A DNA stretch of 44,691 bases from an uncultured Bacilli bacterium (GCA_934091055.1 CAKOKN010000009.1:1-44691); one strand, 5' to 3'. Counted from the first letter of the stretch, positions 30,938 to 39,370 are shown. Translations and numbers: made by a program. The notes: generated from the letters alone by a model not told the origin.

Positions 30938-33229
30938 ATGAAAGAATTAAAGAATTATCAGAGAACGGCAATTGATAAATTACTTACTAGGACTAAGAAT
31001 TATTTTACTGAAGGCGGTACGGAGACTATTATCTTTCAGTCTCCGACTGGATCAGGTAAAACTTTTATGGCTACTTATTATATAAATGAAGTAGTAAAAG
31101 AAATACAAAAAGATATATGTTTTTTATGGGTTAGTATAGGTAAGGGTGAACTTCATAAACAAAGTAAGAATAGTGTTAAAAAAGATATAGATCCTTTAGT
31201 AGAGTGTTCTTTATTGGAACAAGATTTCTTTGGCTCAAGAAAAGAAATTAATAAGAATGAAATAGTTTTTTTGAACTGGGAAAAAATAAGATCTAAAGAT
31301 AAAAAAACAGGAGACTGGAAGAATGTAGCAATGAAGAATAAGGAAACTATTAATTTTATTGAAGTATTAAATAATACTAGAGCTTCTGGTAGAAAGATTA
31401 TTTTAATTATAGATGAATCTCATTCTAGTTCTAAGAGTGATAGGGCTCTAGAAATAAGAGATGAGATAGTAAAACCTGATTTGACTATAGAGATGAGTGC
31501 TACTCCTGTACTCGCTAGTAAGAGTAATAACTTTAGTAGAGTAACTGTAGAGCCTTCAGATGTTATTGAAGAAGGTATGATAAAGAAGGAAGTACTAATT
31601 AATTATGGTATAGATAAGATAGATAACGATGACTTAGATTCGCAAAAACTTATTATTGAAGCGGCGATTGAGAAAAGAGAGGAACTTGTTAAGTTATATA
31701 AGAAGACTAATAGTAGAGTTAATCCTTTAGTACTTATACAAATACCTAATTCTGATATTGGTGAGGATAAAAAGAATGCTATTGTCAGTTTGTTAAGAAA
31801 TAGAGGTATTACTGAGGAAGATGGTAGGGTGGCTATTTGGTTAAATGATGAGAAGATTAATAACTCTTCAGAAACATTAGTGCCACTTGACAGTAAAGTA
31901 GAATATTTAATATTTAAACAAGCTATTGATACAGGATGGGATTGCCCTAGAGCACAAATATTAGTAAGATTTAGAGAAATAAATAGTGTTATATTTGAAA
32001 TTCAAACAGTGGGTAGAATACTTAGAATGCCAGAGGCACACCACTATAATGAAGAAGATTTAAATAAAGCTTATGTCTATACTAATATTAAATCAATAGA
32101 GGTAAAAAAAGAAATATATAATCCTAATATTATAAAGACATTATATTCTCGTAGAAAAGATATATACAAACCTTTATGTTTAAGATCTTATTATCATAAG
32201 AGAGTAGATTTTGGTGACATAACTGCAAAATTTTATCAAGTCTTTGATAATGAGTTTTGTAAATACTTTAAAATTAAAAAAGTAGATGGTAAAGTTAATT
32301 ATGAAGAGAATAAAGAAAAATTAAAGAAAAAGAAACTTAGTTTGAATTTTGCTAAAATGGATTCTATTATTAAAAATGGTACTATTAAAGCTGATGAACT
32401 TGATGAGTTAAAAGGTGAAATAAAAGGTGATGTATTTGATGTAAATTATAGTGCTAATGATTTGGAAGCTAGATTTGAAAGTATAATTAGAAATAATTTG
32501 AATGGTTTTGCTCCTAGAAGGTCTATACCTACTGTAAAACAGGCAATATATTTTGCTTTTAAAAAGGAATTAGATATAAGTTTTCAAAAGGGAGGTTCTA
32601 TTTATATACAAAATATAGTGGTAAAGAATGAAGATGTTTTTGGTATGATACTAGATACTGCTGTTAAAGGCTATAAAGATATACATAAAGAAGAAGTTAG
32701 AAAGAAAAGTTCTGAAAAGATAAACGATAACTGGGAAGTACCTCCTACTAGGAATTATAATCCTGAAGTATTTATTAAATATGATATAGATTTATCACTA
32801 TATGATCCTTTATATATAAAAGTAGGAGATCAAGGCAAGGCTAATGAATTAGAGATGCAGTTTTTGAATTTTATTAATTATAATAGAGATAAGTATGAAT
32901 GGGTATGGCAAAATGGTAAAGAACATATGGAAACTAATTTTGGTATAAAGATGGATGATGGAAGTACTTTTCAACCTGGTTTTATTGTAAAGTATAAAGA
33001 TGGTAAATTGGGAATTTTTGATATTAATAATAAAAAAGATAAAGAAGAAGATAATAAATTAAAAGCAAAAGCTCTTAGAGAGTATATTGATGAAGAAAAT
33101 AGGAATGGCAAGAATTTAATTGGCGGTTTAGTAATTAAGGAAGATAATGAATTTAGAGTTAATTTAAATAAGAAATATAAAGAGTATAAAGATAGTAGTA
33201 AAGACTGGGATTACTTTGAAAATATTTAA
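30938..33229 (+). CDS. res: type III restriction subunit (Res), nuclease motif degenerate
   Basis: Res couples an SF2 helicase-like motor to a C-terminal PD-(D/E)xK nuclease and cuts unmodified DNA together with Mod. The 763-residue product has SPTGSGKTF (Walker A, about 33), D159ESH (motif II), MSATP (motif III) and QTVGRILRMP (motif VI), all complete. The C-terminal nuclease motif, usually (P)DFIV...IFDxK, reads PG681FIVKYKDGKLGIFD695IN697: the first acid is Gly and the lysine is Asn. The motor looks sound but the nuclease is probably dead. AGGAGG lies in the mod end. Otherwise full length and uninterrupted. Confidence 0.93.
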   Translation: MKELKNYQRTAIDKLLTRTKNYFTEGGTETIIFQSPTGSGKTFMATYYINEVVKEIQKDICFLWVSIGKGELHKQSKNSVKKDIDPLVECSLLEQDFFGSRKEINKNEIVFLNWEKIRSKDKKTGDWKNVAMKNKETINFIEVLNNTRASGRKIILIIDESHSSSKSDRALEIRDEIVKPDLTIEMSATPVLASKSNNFSRVTVEPSDVIEEGMIKKEVLINYGIDKIDNDDLDSQKLIIEAAIEKREELVKLYKKTNSRVNPLVLIQIPNSDIGEDKKNAIVSLLRNRGITEEDGRVAIWLNDEKINNSSETLVPLDSKVEYLIFKQAIDTGWDCPRAQILVRFREINSVIFEIQTVGRILRMPEAHHYNEEDLNKAYVYTNIKSIEVKKEIYNPNIIKTLYSRRKDIYKPLCLRSYYHKRVDFGDITAKFYQVFDNEFCKYFKIKKVDGKVNYEENKEKLKKKKLSLNFAKMDSIIKNGTIKADELDELKGEIKGDVFDVNYSANDLEARFESIIRNNLNGFAPRRSIPTVKQAIYFAFKKELDISFQKGGSIYIQNIVVKNEDVFGMILDTAVKGYKDIHKEEVRKKSSEKINDNWEVPPTRNYNPEVFIKYDIDLSLYDPLYIKVGDQGKANELEMQFLNFINYNRDKYEWVWQNGKEHMETNFGIKMDDGSTFQPGFIVKYKDGKLGIFDINNKKDKEEDNKLKAKALREYIDEENRNGKNLIGGLVIKEDNEFRVNLNKKYKEYKDSSKDWDYFENI

Positions 33230-33234
33230 AAAAG

Positions 33235-33268
33235 AACGCAAGTACAAGATGAAGTACAAGCGTTTTTT
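33235..33268. terminator. bidirectional terminator between res and the twin-HTH gene
   Basis: AACGC (33235-33239) / GCGTT (33260-33264) plus inner GTAC/GTAC stems separated by a 2x2 internal loop. T-runs follow on both strands. It serves res (plus) and the HTH gene (minus). Confidence 0.7.
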
Positions 33269-33701
33269 ATTTTGTTTTTCCACATAAATAATCCATAGAA
33301 ATGTTATATCTTTTACATATTTCATAAGCAAAGGCTGTTAGTATTGTTGTTTTTCCGTGTTCATAAGCACTTATTGTAGAGTGTGTTGTATTTAGAATAT
33401 CCGCTAATTGTTCTTGAGTTAGATTATTTTGGTGTCTAAACTCTTTAAGTCTTTTTCCAATAACTTTTTTGTCAATGTTGGGAGTACTATTTTCATAATA
33501 TCTAATATTGGATAGTCCTAGTAAATAATCTAGACTAAGATTATAGTAGTTGCTTAGGTTATTTAAATGTTTTAAAGGAATAATTTTTGTATTGTTCTCC
33601 CAGAGAGAGTAGTTCTGCTGGGAAGTGTGTAAGATCTTAGCTATATCTTTTTGTTTAAGATTATTATCTTCTCTTATATTTAATAAATTTTTAAAAGTCA
33701 T
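33267..33701 (-). CDS. tandem XRE-family helix-turn-helix regulator (second copy)
   Basis: A 144-residue, two-domain HTH protein: domain one KQKDIAKILHTSQQNYSLWE, domain two LTQEQLADILNTTHSTISAYEHGKTT. It has the same length and layout as the gene at 2163-2597, and the second recognition helices (LNTTHSxISAYExGK) are almost identical. The longer frame to 33785 adds a hydrophobic N-terminus without a ribosome site. The ATG at 33701 follows GGGTG at 7 nt and aligns with the paralogue. It is divergent from a zinc-ribbon membrane gene with a shared CGACAAA element, so control of that operon is likely. It could also bear on res expression. Confidence 0.85.
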   Translation of the reverse strand: MTFKNLLNIREDNNLKQKDIAKILHTSQQNYSLWENNTKIIPLKHLNNLSNYYNLSLDYLLGLSNIRYYENSTPNIDKKVIGKRLKEFRHQNNLTQEQLADILNTTHSTISAYEHGKTTILTAFAYEICKRYNISMDYLCGKTK

Positions 33702-33763
33702 AATTAACACCCAATAATATTTTCCTATGAAAAAGAAAAATATTATTTTTTTACAAACAAATA

Positions 33764-33782
33764 CGACAAAGTATGATATAAT
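33764..33782. promoter_or_regulatory. divergent promoter with CGACAAA element
   Basis: CGACAAA (33764-33770), inside an imperfect ATAC...GTAT inverted repeat, is followed by the extended -10 TGATATAAT (33774-33782) for the zincin operon. On the minus strand the same word reads TTTGTCG, a possible -35 for the HTH gene with TAATAT 18 nt further on. It matches the region at 2083-2145. Confidence 0.55.
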
Positions 33783-33805
33783 CAATATAAGGGTAGGAAT
33801 AGAGT

Positions 33806-34933
33806 ATGAAATGTATAAGATGTAACTGTGATTTAGAAGTAGATGATAATTATTGTCCTAAGTGTGGAGAGATGACTGCTTGTGGATATGTATACTTTAA
33901 GAAACATCCTAATGAATTTAAAGATAATAGTAGTTTAATAGGTTCACTCTTTACTTTGACTTCTATTACGATAATTAGTTTTATAGTAATGGTATTAATA
34001 AGTGGTAAAGATATGTTTAGACCATATATAGAAATAAAGAAAGAGATATATAGTTTAAAACAAGGATATAGAGCTACACTTATAAATACAGATAATAAAT
34101 ATACTAATGTGGTAGTAGATAGTAGAGAGACTGCTATTGAATTTATAAAGAAAGATTTAGTAAATGAAACTTGGTATTGTAGAAAAAATATAGATGTATC
34201 CTTAATAGAAAAAGAAATCGAGGAGAATTATAAGATACCAAGTGTTAGTTTATGTGATGTTGATAAAGATACTGCGAAGAATATTAAAAAAGTTATTGAT
34301 AGAATATATTATTTATTTCCTGATATAACAGGTTATCTTACTAATATTACTATAACTAATGCTAGTAATAATGAGGAATATATTGCTTATTTTGAACCTA
34401 TGTATACTTTTGTTAATAATAATTTAGATATTAATGAGTATAACAAGATAAATAAAACACAAATTCTACTTAATAGTTATTATTATTTAAATAAAGATAT
34501 CTTAAGTAAAGGTATAGATAAAGAATTATATCCTAAAGGAGCTAGTTATGATACTTTAATAGCTCACGAATTAGGTCATTATATATCTTTTGTAACTCTT
34601 TTAAAAGATAGAGGTATTAGTGATGTTACTTTTATAACTAAGAATAACAATTACAAATATGAAGAAGTAAAAGAAGTTCTTAATAGCGGAGCATATTCTA
34701 AGGAAATAGTTGAGATGGCTGTTGATAGATATAATGAGAAATATGATAAAGATATTGCTATAGAAGAATTTATTATTAATATATCAAAATATGCCAGTCA
34801 AAAAGATGGTAATAATAACTTTAATTATGACGAAGTTATAGCAGAAGCTATTTATGATTATTACTTGAATGATGGTAATGCGAGTAAGTGTAGTCTAGAG
34901 ATAGTTAATATATTAAAAGAAAGGTTATTATAA
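33806..34933 (+). CDS. zinc-ribbon membrane protein with gluzincin-like peptidase domain
   Basis: A 375-residue protein: N-terminal zinc ribbon (CIRCNCDLEVDDNYCPKCG), one membrane helix (about 47-69), then a large extracytoplasmic domain. That domain contains H254ELGH258 in the context YDTLIAHELGHYISFV, and A-E347-AIYDYY about 90 residues later. HExxH plus a distal Glu in an A-E-A-x-x-D helix is the gluzincin zinc site, so a metallopeptidase is the natural reading. I do not recognise the family otherwise. It heads an operon with a mini zinc-ribbon protein (TAATG overlap) and a P-type ATPase. Confidence 0.75.
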   Translation: MKCIRCNCDLEVDDNYCPKCGEMTACGYVYFKKHPNEFKDNSSLIGSLFTLTSITIISFIVMVLISGKDMFRPYIEIKKEIYSLKQGYRATLINTDNKYTNVVVDSRETAIEFIKKDLVNETWYCRKNIDVSLIEKEIEENYKIPSVSLCDVDKDTAKNIKKVIDRIYYLFPDITGYLTNITITNASNNEEYIAYFEPMYTFVNNNLDINEYNKINKTQILLNSYYYLNKDILSKGIDKELYPKGASYDTLIAHELGHYISFVTLLKDRGISDVTFITKNNNYKYEEVKEVLNSGAYSKEIVEMAVDRYNEKYDKDIAIEEFIINISKYASQKDGNNNFNYDEVIAEAIYDYYLNDGNASKCSLEIVNILKERLL

Positions 34934-35109
34934 TGAGAGAATGTAATAATTGTAGAAAAGTAATTAGAAATGGTGATAAATACTGTCGTAATTGTGGAAT
35001 AAGAATTTTAAAGTCTTATCAGAGTGTTCTTATAAATATAGTTAAAATTGTTTTAATAGTAACACTTGTAATTATGATAGCTATGTTTATAGTATCGTAT
35101 TTTATATAA
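34933..35109 (+). CDS. 58-residue zinc-ribbon, single-span membrane protein
   Basis: A short frame translationally coupled to the zincin gene by TAATG. Four cysteines form a zinc ribbon (CNNCRKVIRNGDKYCRNCG, residues 4-22), followed by a short basic stretch and one membrane helix (about 33-57). It is a miniature of the N-terminus of the gene before it, suggesting that both use the ribbon for the same partner. AAAGGAGAAGG follows for the next gene. No known family. Confidence 0.75.
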   Translation: MRECNNCRKVIRNGDKYCRNCGIRILKSYQSVLINIVKIVLIVTLVIMIAMFIVSYFI

Positions 35110-35120
35110 AGGAGAAGGAA

Positions 35121-37736
35121 ATGGGAGATAAGAATTTTTATAATAAAAAGATAGATGAATTATATAAAGAATTTAGTAGTAGTATAAATGGATTAAGTGA
35201 AGAAGAAGCAAATAAGAGACTAGAAAAATATGGTGAAAATAAATTATTAGAGCGTAAGAAAAAATCAAACTTTGTGATATTCTTAAGTCAATTTAATGAT
35301 TTAATGATAATATTACTTATCTTTGCTTCGGTATTTTCTGCGGTGATATCATATATTCAGAAGGAGTCTTATGCAGATTCAGTAATAATCTTGATAATTG
35401 TTATAATAAATGCTACTTTAAGTTTTATTGAGGAGAAGAAAGCTGATAAAGCTATTGAAGAACTAAATAAAATGTTTATAACTAATAATAATGTTATAAG
35501 AGGTGGTAAGAAGGAAACTATTGATGTTAGAAAGATAGTACCAGGGGATATTGTTGAATTAGAAGCTGGTGATTATGTATCTGCGGATGCTAGAATAATA
35601 TCTTCGGAAGCTCTTGAAGTAAATGAGTCTACTTTAACTGGAGAATCAAGAAGTATCAAAAAAGATAATAGTGATATAACTGAAGAAAAAGAATTGTATG
35701 AAAGAAAAAATATGGTCTATGCAGGATGTAATGTAACAAACGGGCATGCTTTTGTTTTGGTGTGTGCTACTGCGATGAATACAGAACTAGGTAAGATTGG
35801 AGCTAGTCTTATAAACAATAAACAGGATTTAACTCCTCTTCAGAAGAAAGTAAACCAAATAAGTAAAGTATTAACATACATAATAATTGGAATAATAATT
35901 GTTATGTTGGTTGTTGGACTTATTAAAAAGAATGATTTCTTTGATATTTTGATGTTATCTATTTCATTAGCGGTGGCTGCTATTCCGGAAGGAATGTCTT
36001 CAGTAATAACCATAATTTTATCTCTTGGTATGTCAGAAATGGCTAAAAGAAATGTTATTATAAGAAAGATGGCTTCTGTGGAGACCCTTGGATCTACTGA
36101 TATTATTTGTTCTGATAAAACAGGAACTATAACTGAGAATAAAATGCAGGTAAAAAGTATTTATGTAAATAATAAGTTATACACTGAAAAGGATGTTATA
36201 GAAGATATAGGTTTATATAATTATTGTTTATCTAGTTGTCAGAATGTAACTAAGAATGGTGATAAATATCTAGGAGATGAAACTGAGGTAGCTATATATA
36301 AGTATCTAGAAGATAGAAATACTTTAGTTAATATTCCAAGAGTAAAGGAGTATCCATTTGATTCTGATAGGAAGATGATGAGTACTATAAATGTTATAGA
36401 TAATAAAGAATACTCTTTTACTAAGGGAAGTTTAGATTCTGTGTTACAAAATTGTACTTATTATTTAGAAGATAATAAACTATATAATATTACTACTGAA
36501 TATAAAGAAAAAATATTTAAAATAGAAGAAGAAGAATCAGAAAAATCACTTCGTATTTTAGCTTTAGCTTATAAAAATGAAAATACAAGTAATCCAGAGA
36601 AAGATATGATATTTATAGGGTTAATTGGTATGATGGATCCTCCTAGAACATCAGTACCTAATGCAATTAATGTTTGTAAGAATTCAGGAATAAAGATAGT
36701 TATGATAACTGGAGATAGTATAAATACTGCTAGAGCAATTGCTAAGAGTGTTGGTATTATTGATACTGATGAGGGGGCTACTACTGGTAAAATAGTAGAT
36801 AGAATGACTGATGATGAATTAAAAGAAGCTGTTAAAAAATATAATGTTTATGCTAGAATATCACCTAGTACTAAATTAAGAATAGTAAATGCTCTTCAAA
36901 GTAATGGTTATGTTGTTGCTATGACTGGAGATGGAGTTAATGATGCACCCGCTATTCAAAAAGCTGATATTGGAATAGGTATGGGAGTAACTGGTACTGA
37001 AGTAGTTAAAAAAGTAGCAGATTGTATACTAGTAGATGATAGCTTTTCGACTATAGTAGATGGTGTTGAAGAGGGAAGAAGAATAACTAACAATATAAAG
37101 AAGATAATATTATATCTACTTGCAGGTAATATAGTTGAAGTGCTCTTAGTATTTATATCAATGGTGTTAAATATGGAGATGTTTACGACATTACAACTAT
37201 TATGGATAAACTTAGTAACTGATAGTATACCGGCGATTATGTTAGCCTTTGAAAAGAAACAGGAAGATCAAATGGAGAACACTCTTGCTAATAAATATAA
37301 TGAGAGTTTCTTTACACCATTATTAATATCTAAAATAGTAATTGGAGCTATTATAAAATCAATAGTAATGTTAATAATATTTATTTACTTTGCAAGAGAA
37401 GTTGATGTAAATACCGCAGGTTCATTATTATTTATATATTTAGTAACACATGAACTACTATTCTCATTCTCTTGTCGTAATATTAAGAAGTCAGTTTTAA
37501 ATAAAGATATCTTTTCTAATAAGAAATTAACTTTAGGAGTAGCGTTAATACTATTAGTTCAGATATTGGTATTAGTAACTCCTATAAGTAAATACTTTAT
37601 TGTGTCAAATATAAAGATAAGTTATGTTTTAATAACTGTGGGAATATGTTTATTGATGTTTGTATTGGGAGAATTAGTAAAACCTATATATACAAAGTTA
37701 TTTAAGGATTACAGGGAGGTTAGAAATGAAAAATAA
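35121..37736 (+). CDS. P-type cation ATPase, Ca2+-transporting type
   Basis: A full-length 871-residue type II P-type ATPase. Motifs in order: an N-terminal cation-ATPase domain (YKEFSSSINGLSEEEANKRLEKYGENKL), TLTGES (about 173), the M4 motif AAIPEGM (about 287), phosphorylated Asp in D332KTGT, a KGS nucleotide-site motif, MITGDS and GDGVNDAPA (about 604), and M6 WINLVTDSIPAIM. The PEG in M4 and N-x3-D in M6 are typical of SERCA/PMCA-like calcium pumps, so Ca2+ export is likely, but Na+ or other cations are possible. It follows the zinc-ribbon genes by 11 nt and overlaps the next gene. Confidence 0.93.
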   Translation: MGDKNFYNKKIDELYKEFSSSINGLSEEEANKRLEKYGENKLLERKKKSNFVIFLSQFNDLMIILLIFASVFSAVISYIQKESYADSVIILIIVIINATLSFIEEKKADKAIEELNKMFITNNNVIRGGKKETIDVRKIVPGDIVELEAGDYVSADARIISSEALEVNESTLTGESRSIKKDNSDITEEKELYERKNMVYAGCNVTNGHAFVLVCATAMNTELGKIGASLINNKQDLTPLQKKVNQISKVLTYIIIGIIIVMLVVGLIKKNDFFDILMLSISLAVAAIPEGMSSVITIILSLGMSEMAKRNVIIRKMASVETLGSTDIICSDKTGTITENKMQVKSIYVNNKLYTEKDVIEDIGLYNYCLSSCQNVTKNGDKYLGDETEVAIYKYLEDRNTLVNIPRVKEYPFDSDRKMMSTINVIDNKEYSFTKGSLDSVLQNCTYYLEDNKLYNITTEYKEKIFKIEEEESEKSLRILALAYKNENTSNPEKDMIFIGLIGMMDPPRTSVPNAINVCKNSGIKIVMITGDSINTARAIAKSVGIIDTDEGATTGKIVDRMTDDELKEAVKKYNVYARISPSTKLRIVNALQSNGYVVAMTGDGVNDAPAIQKADIGIGMGVTGTEVVKKVADCILVDDSFSTIVDGVEEGRRITNNIKKIILYLLAGNIVEVLLVFISMVLNMEMFTTLQLLWINLVTDSIPAIMLAFEKKQEDQMENTLANKYNESFFTPLLISKIVIGAIIKSIVMLIIFIYFAREVDVNTAGSLLFIYLVTHELLFSFSCRNIKKSVLNKDIFSNKKLTLGVALILLVQILVLVTPISKYFIVSNIKISYVLITVGICLLMFVLGELVKPIYTKLFKDYREVRNEK

Positions 37737-38100
37737 TAATAGTACATTTATAGTGATTGGTGGCATTTTTGTTTTATCAGTATTTAGTTTTGTTGTAGCT
37801 AAAAACATTATACCTGATAGTGATAGTAATCATTACTATGCACGACCTAGTGAGGAAATGACCGCTAAAGTAGATAGTGTTATTAAAGAGGGTGGTAAGC
37901 TTGTAATAACAACTACTGGTAATCCAACGGAGTACTGTATAAAAACTACTAAAAGTGTACCTAGTGTGAATTCGTTATGTTGGAGCAAAATCGAGAATAA
38001 TAGAGCTGAGAGTTCTTACTTTGAATATAAGAGGTATTATGTTTGGATTAAGGATAGTGATAATAGAATAAGTGGTAGAACTACTATAGAAAAGGAGTAA
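37726..38100 (+). CDS. small membrane-anchored extracellular protein
   Basis: A 124-residue protein with one N-terminal membrane helix (about 7-27) and a soluble beta-rich domain (MTAKVDSVIKEGGKLVITTT...YYVWIKDSDNRISGRTTIEK). It has two cysteines, in EYCIKTT and NSLCWSK, that could form a disulfide outside the cell. The gene overlaps the ATPase by 11 nt and has GGGAGGT inside it. No family recognised; the position suggests a role with the pump or peptidase. Confidence 0.7.
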   Translation: MKNNNSTFIVIGGIFVLSVFSFVVAKNIIPDSDSNHYYARPSEEMTAKVDSVIKEGGKLVITTTGNPTEYCIKTTKSVPSVNSLCWSKIENNRAESSYFEYKRYYVWIKDSDNRISGRTTIEKE

Positions 38101-38102
38101 AT

Positions 38103-38528
38103 ATGGAAGACGATAGAATAGAAACTACTAGAAATAGAGTATTTGCCCGAGAATTAGCTTTTGGTAAAGATAGTCCTATTGCTATGAAGACAAATGATAA
38201 TTTTGTATATAGAGTAACTGGTATGGATCAAGTAGAAGATATTATAGCTAGTGGATATGCAAGAAGCAAAGGTAAAGTAAAAGGTGGTCATAAGAATGAA
38301 CTATTTTGGACTAGAGGTGGAGATAAATTATTTTACTACGATAAAATACCAGTACTAGAAGCACCTTATACCAAAGTAAAAGATGGACAAATGGGAGCAA
38401 TCTCGTTAGAAGATTTAACTGCTATATGGATATTTAATGAAAAAGAAAATAGATATGTTAATTGTATTGAATACTATAGATGTTTAAGAGAAGAACTATT
38501 ATCTTCTAAAGGAAAAAGTAGAAGGTAA
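38103..38528 (+). CDS. unknown soluble protein, possibly ADP-ribosyltransferase-like fold
   Basis: A 141-residue protein. The core (FVYRVTGMDQVEDIIASGYARSKGKVKGGHKNELFWTRGGDKLFYYDKIPVLEAPYTKVKDGQMGAI) has a 'YRVT...I..G' opening, a W/G-rich middle and an E-A-P strand. This pattern recalls small ART-fold proteins and matches hypothetical proteins I remember from Clostridia and their phages. I cannot assign catalytic residues, so the fold is only a suggestion. It starts 2 nt after the previous stop, with AAAGGAG overlapping that stop, and ends the operon before the tandem hairpins. Confidence 0.65.
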   Translation: MEDDRIETTRNRVFARELAFGKDSPIAMKTNDNFVYRVTGMDQVEDIIASGYARSKGKVKGGHKNELFWTRGGDKLFYYDKIPVLEAPYTKVKDGQMGAISLEDLTAIWIFNEKENRYVNCIEYYRCLREELLSSKGKSRR

Positions 38529-38558
38529 TATATTCCTCTCACATTACATTGTTCGAGG

Positions 38559-38657
38559 TTTTTGAAAGCCTAAGGTCTTTCAAAAAAATTTCAGAACCAA
38601 ATGTCTCTGAAATAAAAGTATTTATATAAACTATAGATTAATGTCTATAGTTTTTTT
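38559..38657 (+). terminator. three tandem hairpins with the conserved loop family
   Basis: Hairpin 1: stem 38559-38568 / 38577-38586, loop CCTAAGGT. Hairpin 2: stem 38588-38595 / 38606-38613, loop ACCAAATGTC (inner CCAAATGT). Hairpin 3: stem 38628-38636 / 38645-38653, loop ATTAATGT, then a strong T-run. The third is a regular terminator; all share the AG...GT-CT closing pattern or a one-base variant. They follow the last gene of the P-ATPase operon. Confidence 0.8.
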
Positions 38658-38680
38658 GCGAATAACAAATATATAAATAT

Positions 38681-38735
38681 TTATTTGGAGACTATAAGAC
38701 TCCAAATAACACTGTAAGACCATAGACTTACAGTG
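38681..38735 (-). terminator. two tandem hairpins, minus-strand orientation
   Basis: Stem 38710-38718 / 38727-38735, minus-strand loop TCTATGGT. Stem 38681-38690 / 38700-38709, minus-strand loop TCTTATAGT. They abut each other and lie just beyond the end of the minus-strand NADAR gene, so they are the mirror of the plus-strand set at 38559-38657. Confidence 0.75.
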
Positions 38736-38768
38736 AATAATAAAAAAGAAATACTAACTATTATTTAA

Positions 38769-39368
38769 TTAGTATTTCTTAACTTTTAATTTAACATTAT
38801 CTTTATAATATTTCTTAAATTCCTGTATATTTTTTAATAATTGTAGATAATTATTATCATATAGAGTCTTAAATATAGCAGCTGCTCTAGCTTGAGTATT
38901 TAAAGACTTATTTGGATTAAAAAATAAATCAGTAAATAAATAATAATCTTTAATTAACTTATGATAATCTTTATTTTGATATAAAGCAACCATATAAATA
39001 TAATCATAATACATACCATAAGGATTGTTTTCAAATTCAGTATTATGAAATTTAAATCCTACAATGGAGTTATCTTTATATACTTTAGAACATTGATAAA
39101 TAGTTTCTACTGGATAACTTTTATTATTAGTTAAAGTAATCATAAGATTAAGAGCACTAAGCTTTTTACCAATATCTTTATCAGAAATGGAGGAAACTTC
39201 AAGCCACTTATTAATATCATATTTTTTGGCAATACTATTTTTTAAAGAGTCTCTTCTTTTACATTTATTAACATAGCTACATCCTGGTATCCATTCGAAA
39301 GTAATGGTATCTTCAATAAATGGATTGTTGACATTACCAGTAGATATATAAATAGGTCTATTAGCCAT
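38769..39368 (-). CDS. DarT1-associated NADAR-type antitoxin
   Basis: NADAR proteins remove ADP-ribose from guanine and so reverse DarT1. The 199-residue product matches the family as I remember it: MANRPIYIST start, FEWIPGCS, LEVSSISDKDIGKKLSALNLMITL, PVETIYQCSKVY (Glu 88), IVGFKF, YGMYYDYIYMVALY, and FTDLFFNPNKSLNTQARAAAIF. The stretch between SKVY and IVGFKF is much shorter than in family members I recall. The ATG at 39368 follows AGGTGG inside the end of the toxin gene; a GTG at 39380 is in frame but lies within that site. It begins 2 nt after the darT stop, so toxin and antitoxin are coupled. Confidence 0.82.
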   Translation of the reverse strand: MANRPIYISTGNVNNPFIEDTITFEWIPGCSYVNKCKRRDSLKNSIAKKYDINKWLEVSSISDKDIGKKLSALNLMITLTNNKSYPVETIYQCSKVYKDNSIVGFKFHNTEFENNPYGMYYDYIYMVALYQNKDYHKLIKDYYLFTDLFFNPNKSLNTQARAAAIFKTLYDNNYLQLLKNIQEFKKYYKDNVKLKVKKY

Positions 39369-39370
39369 TT

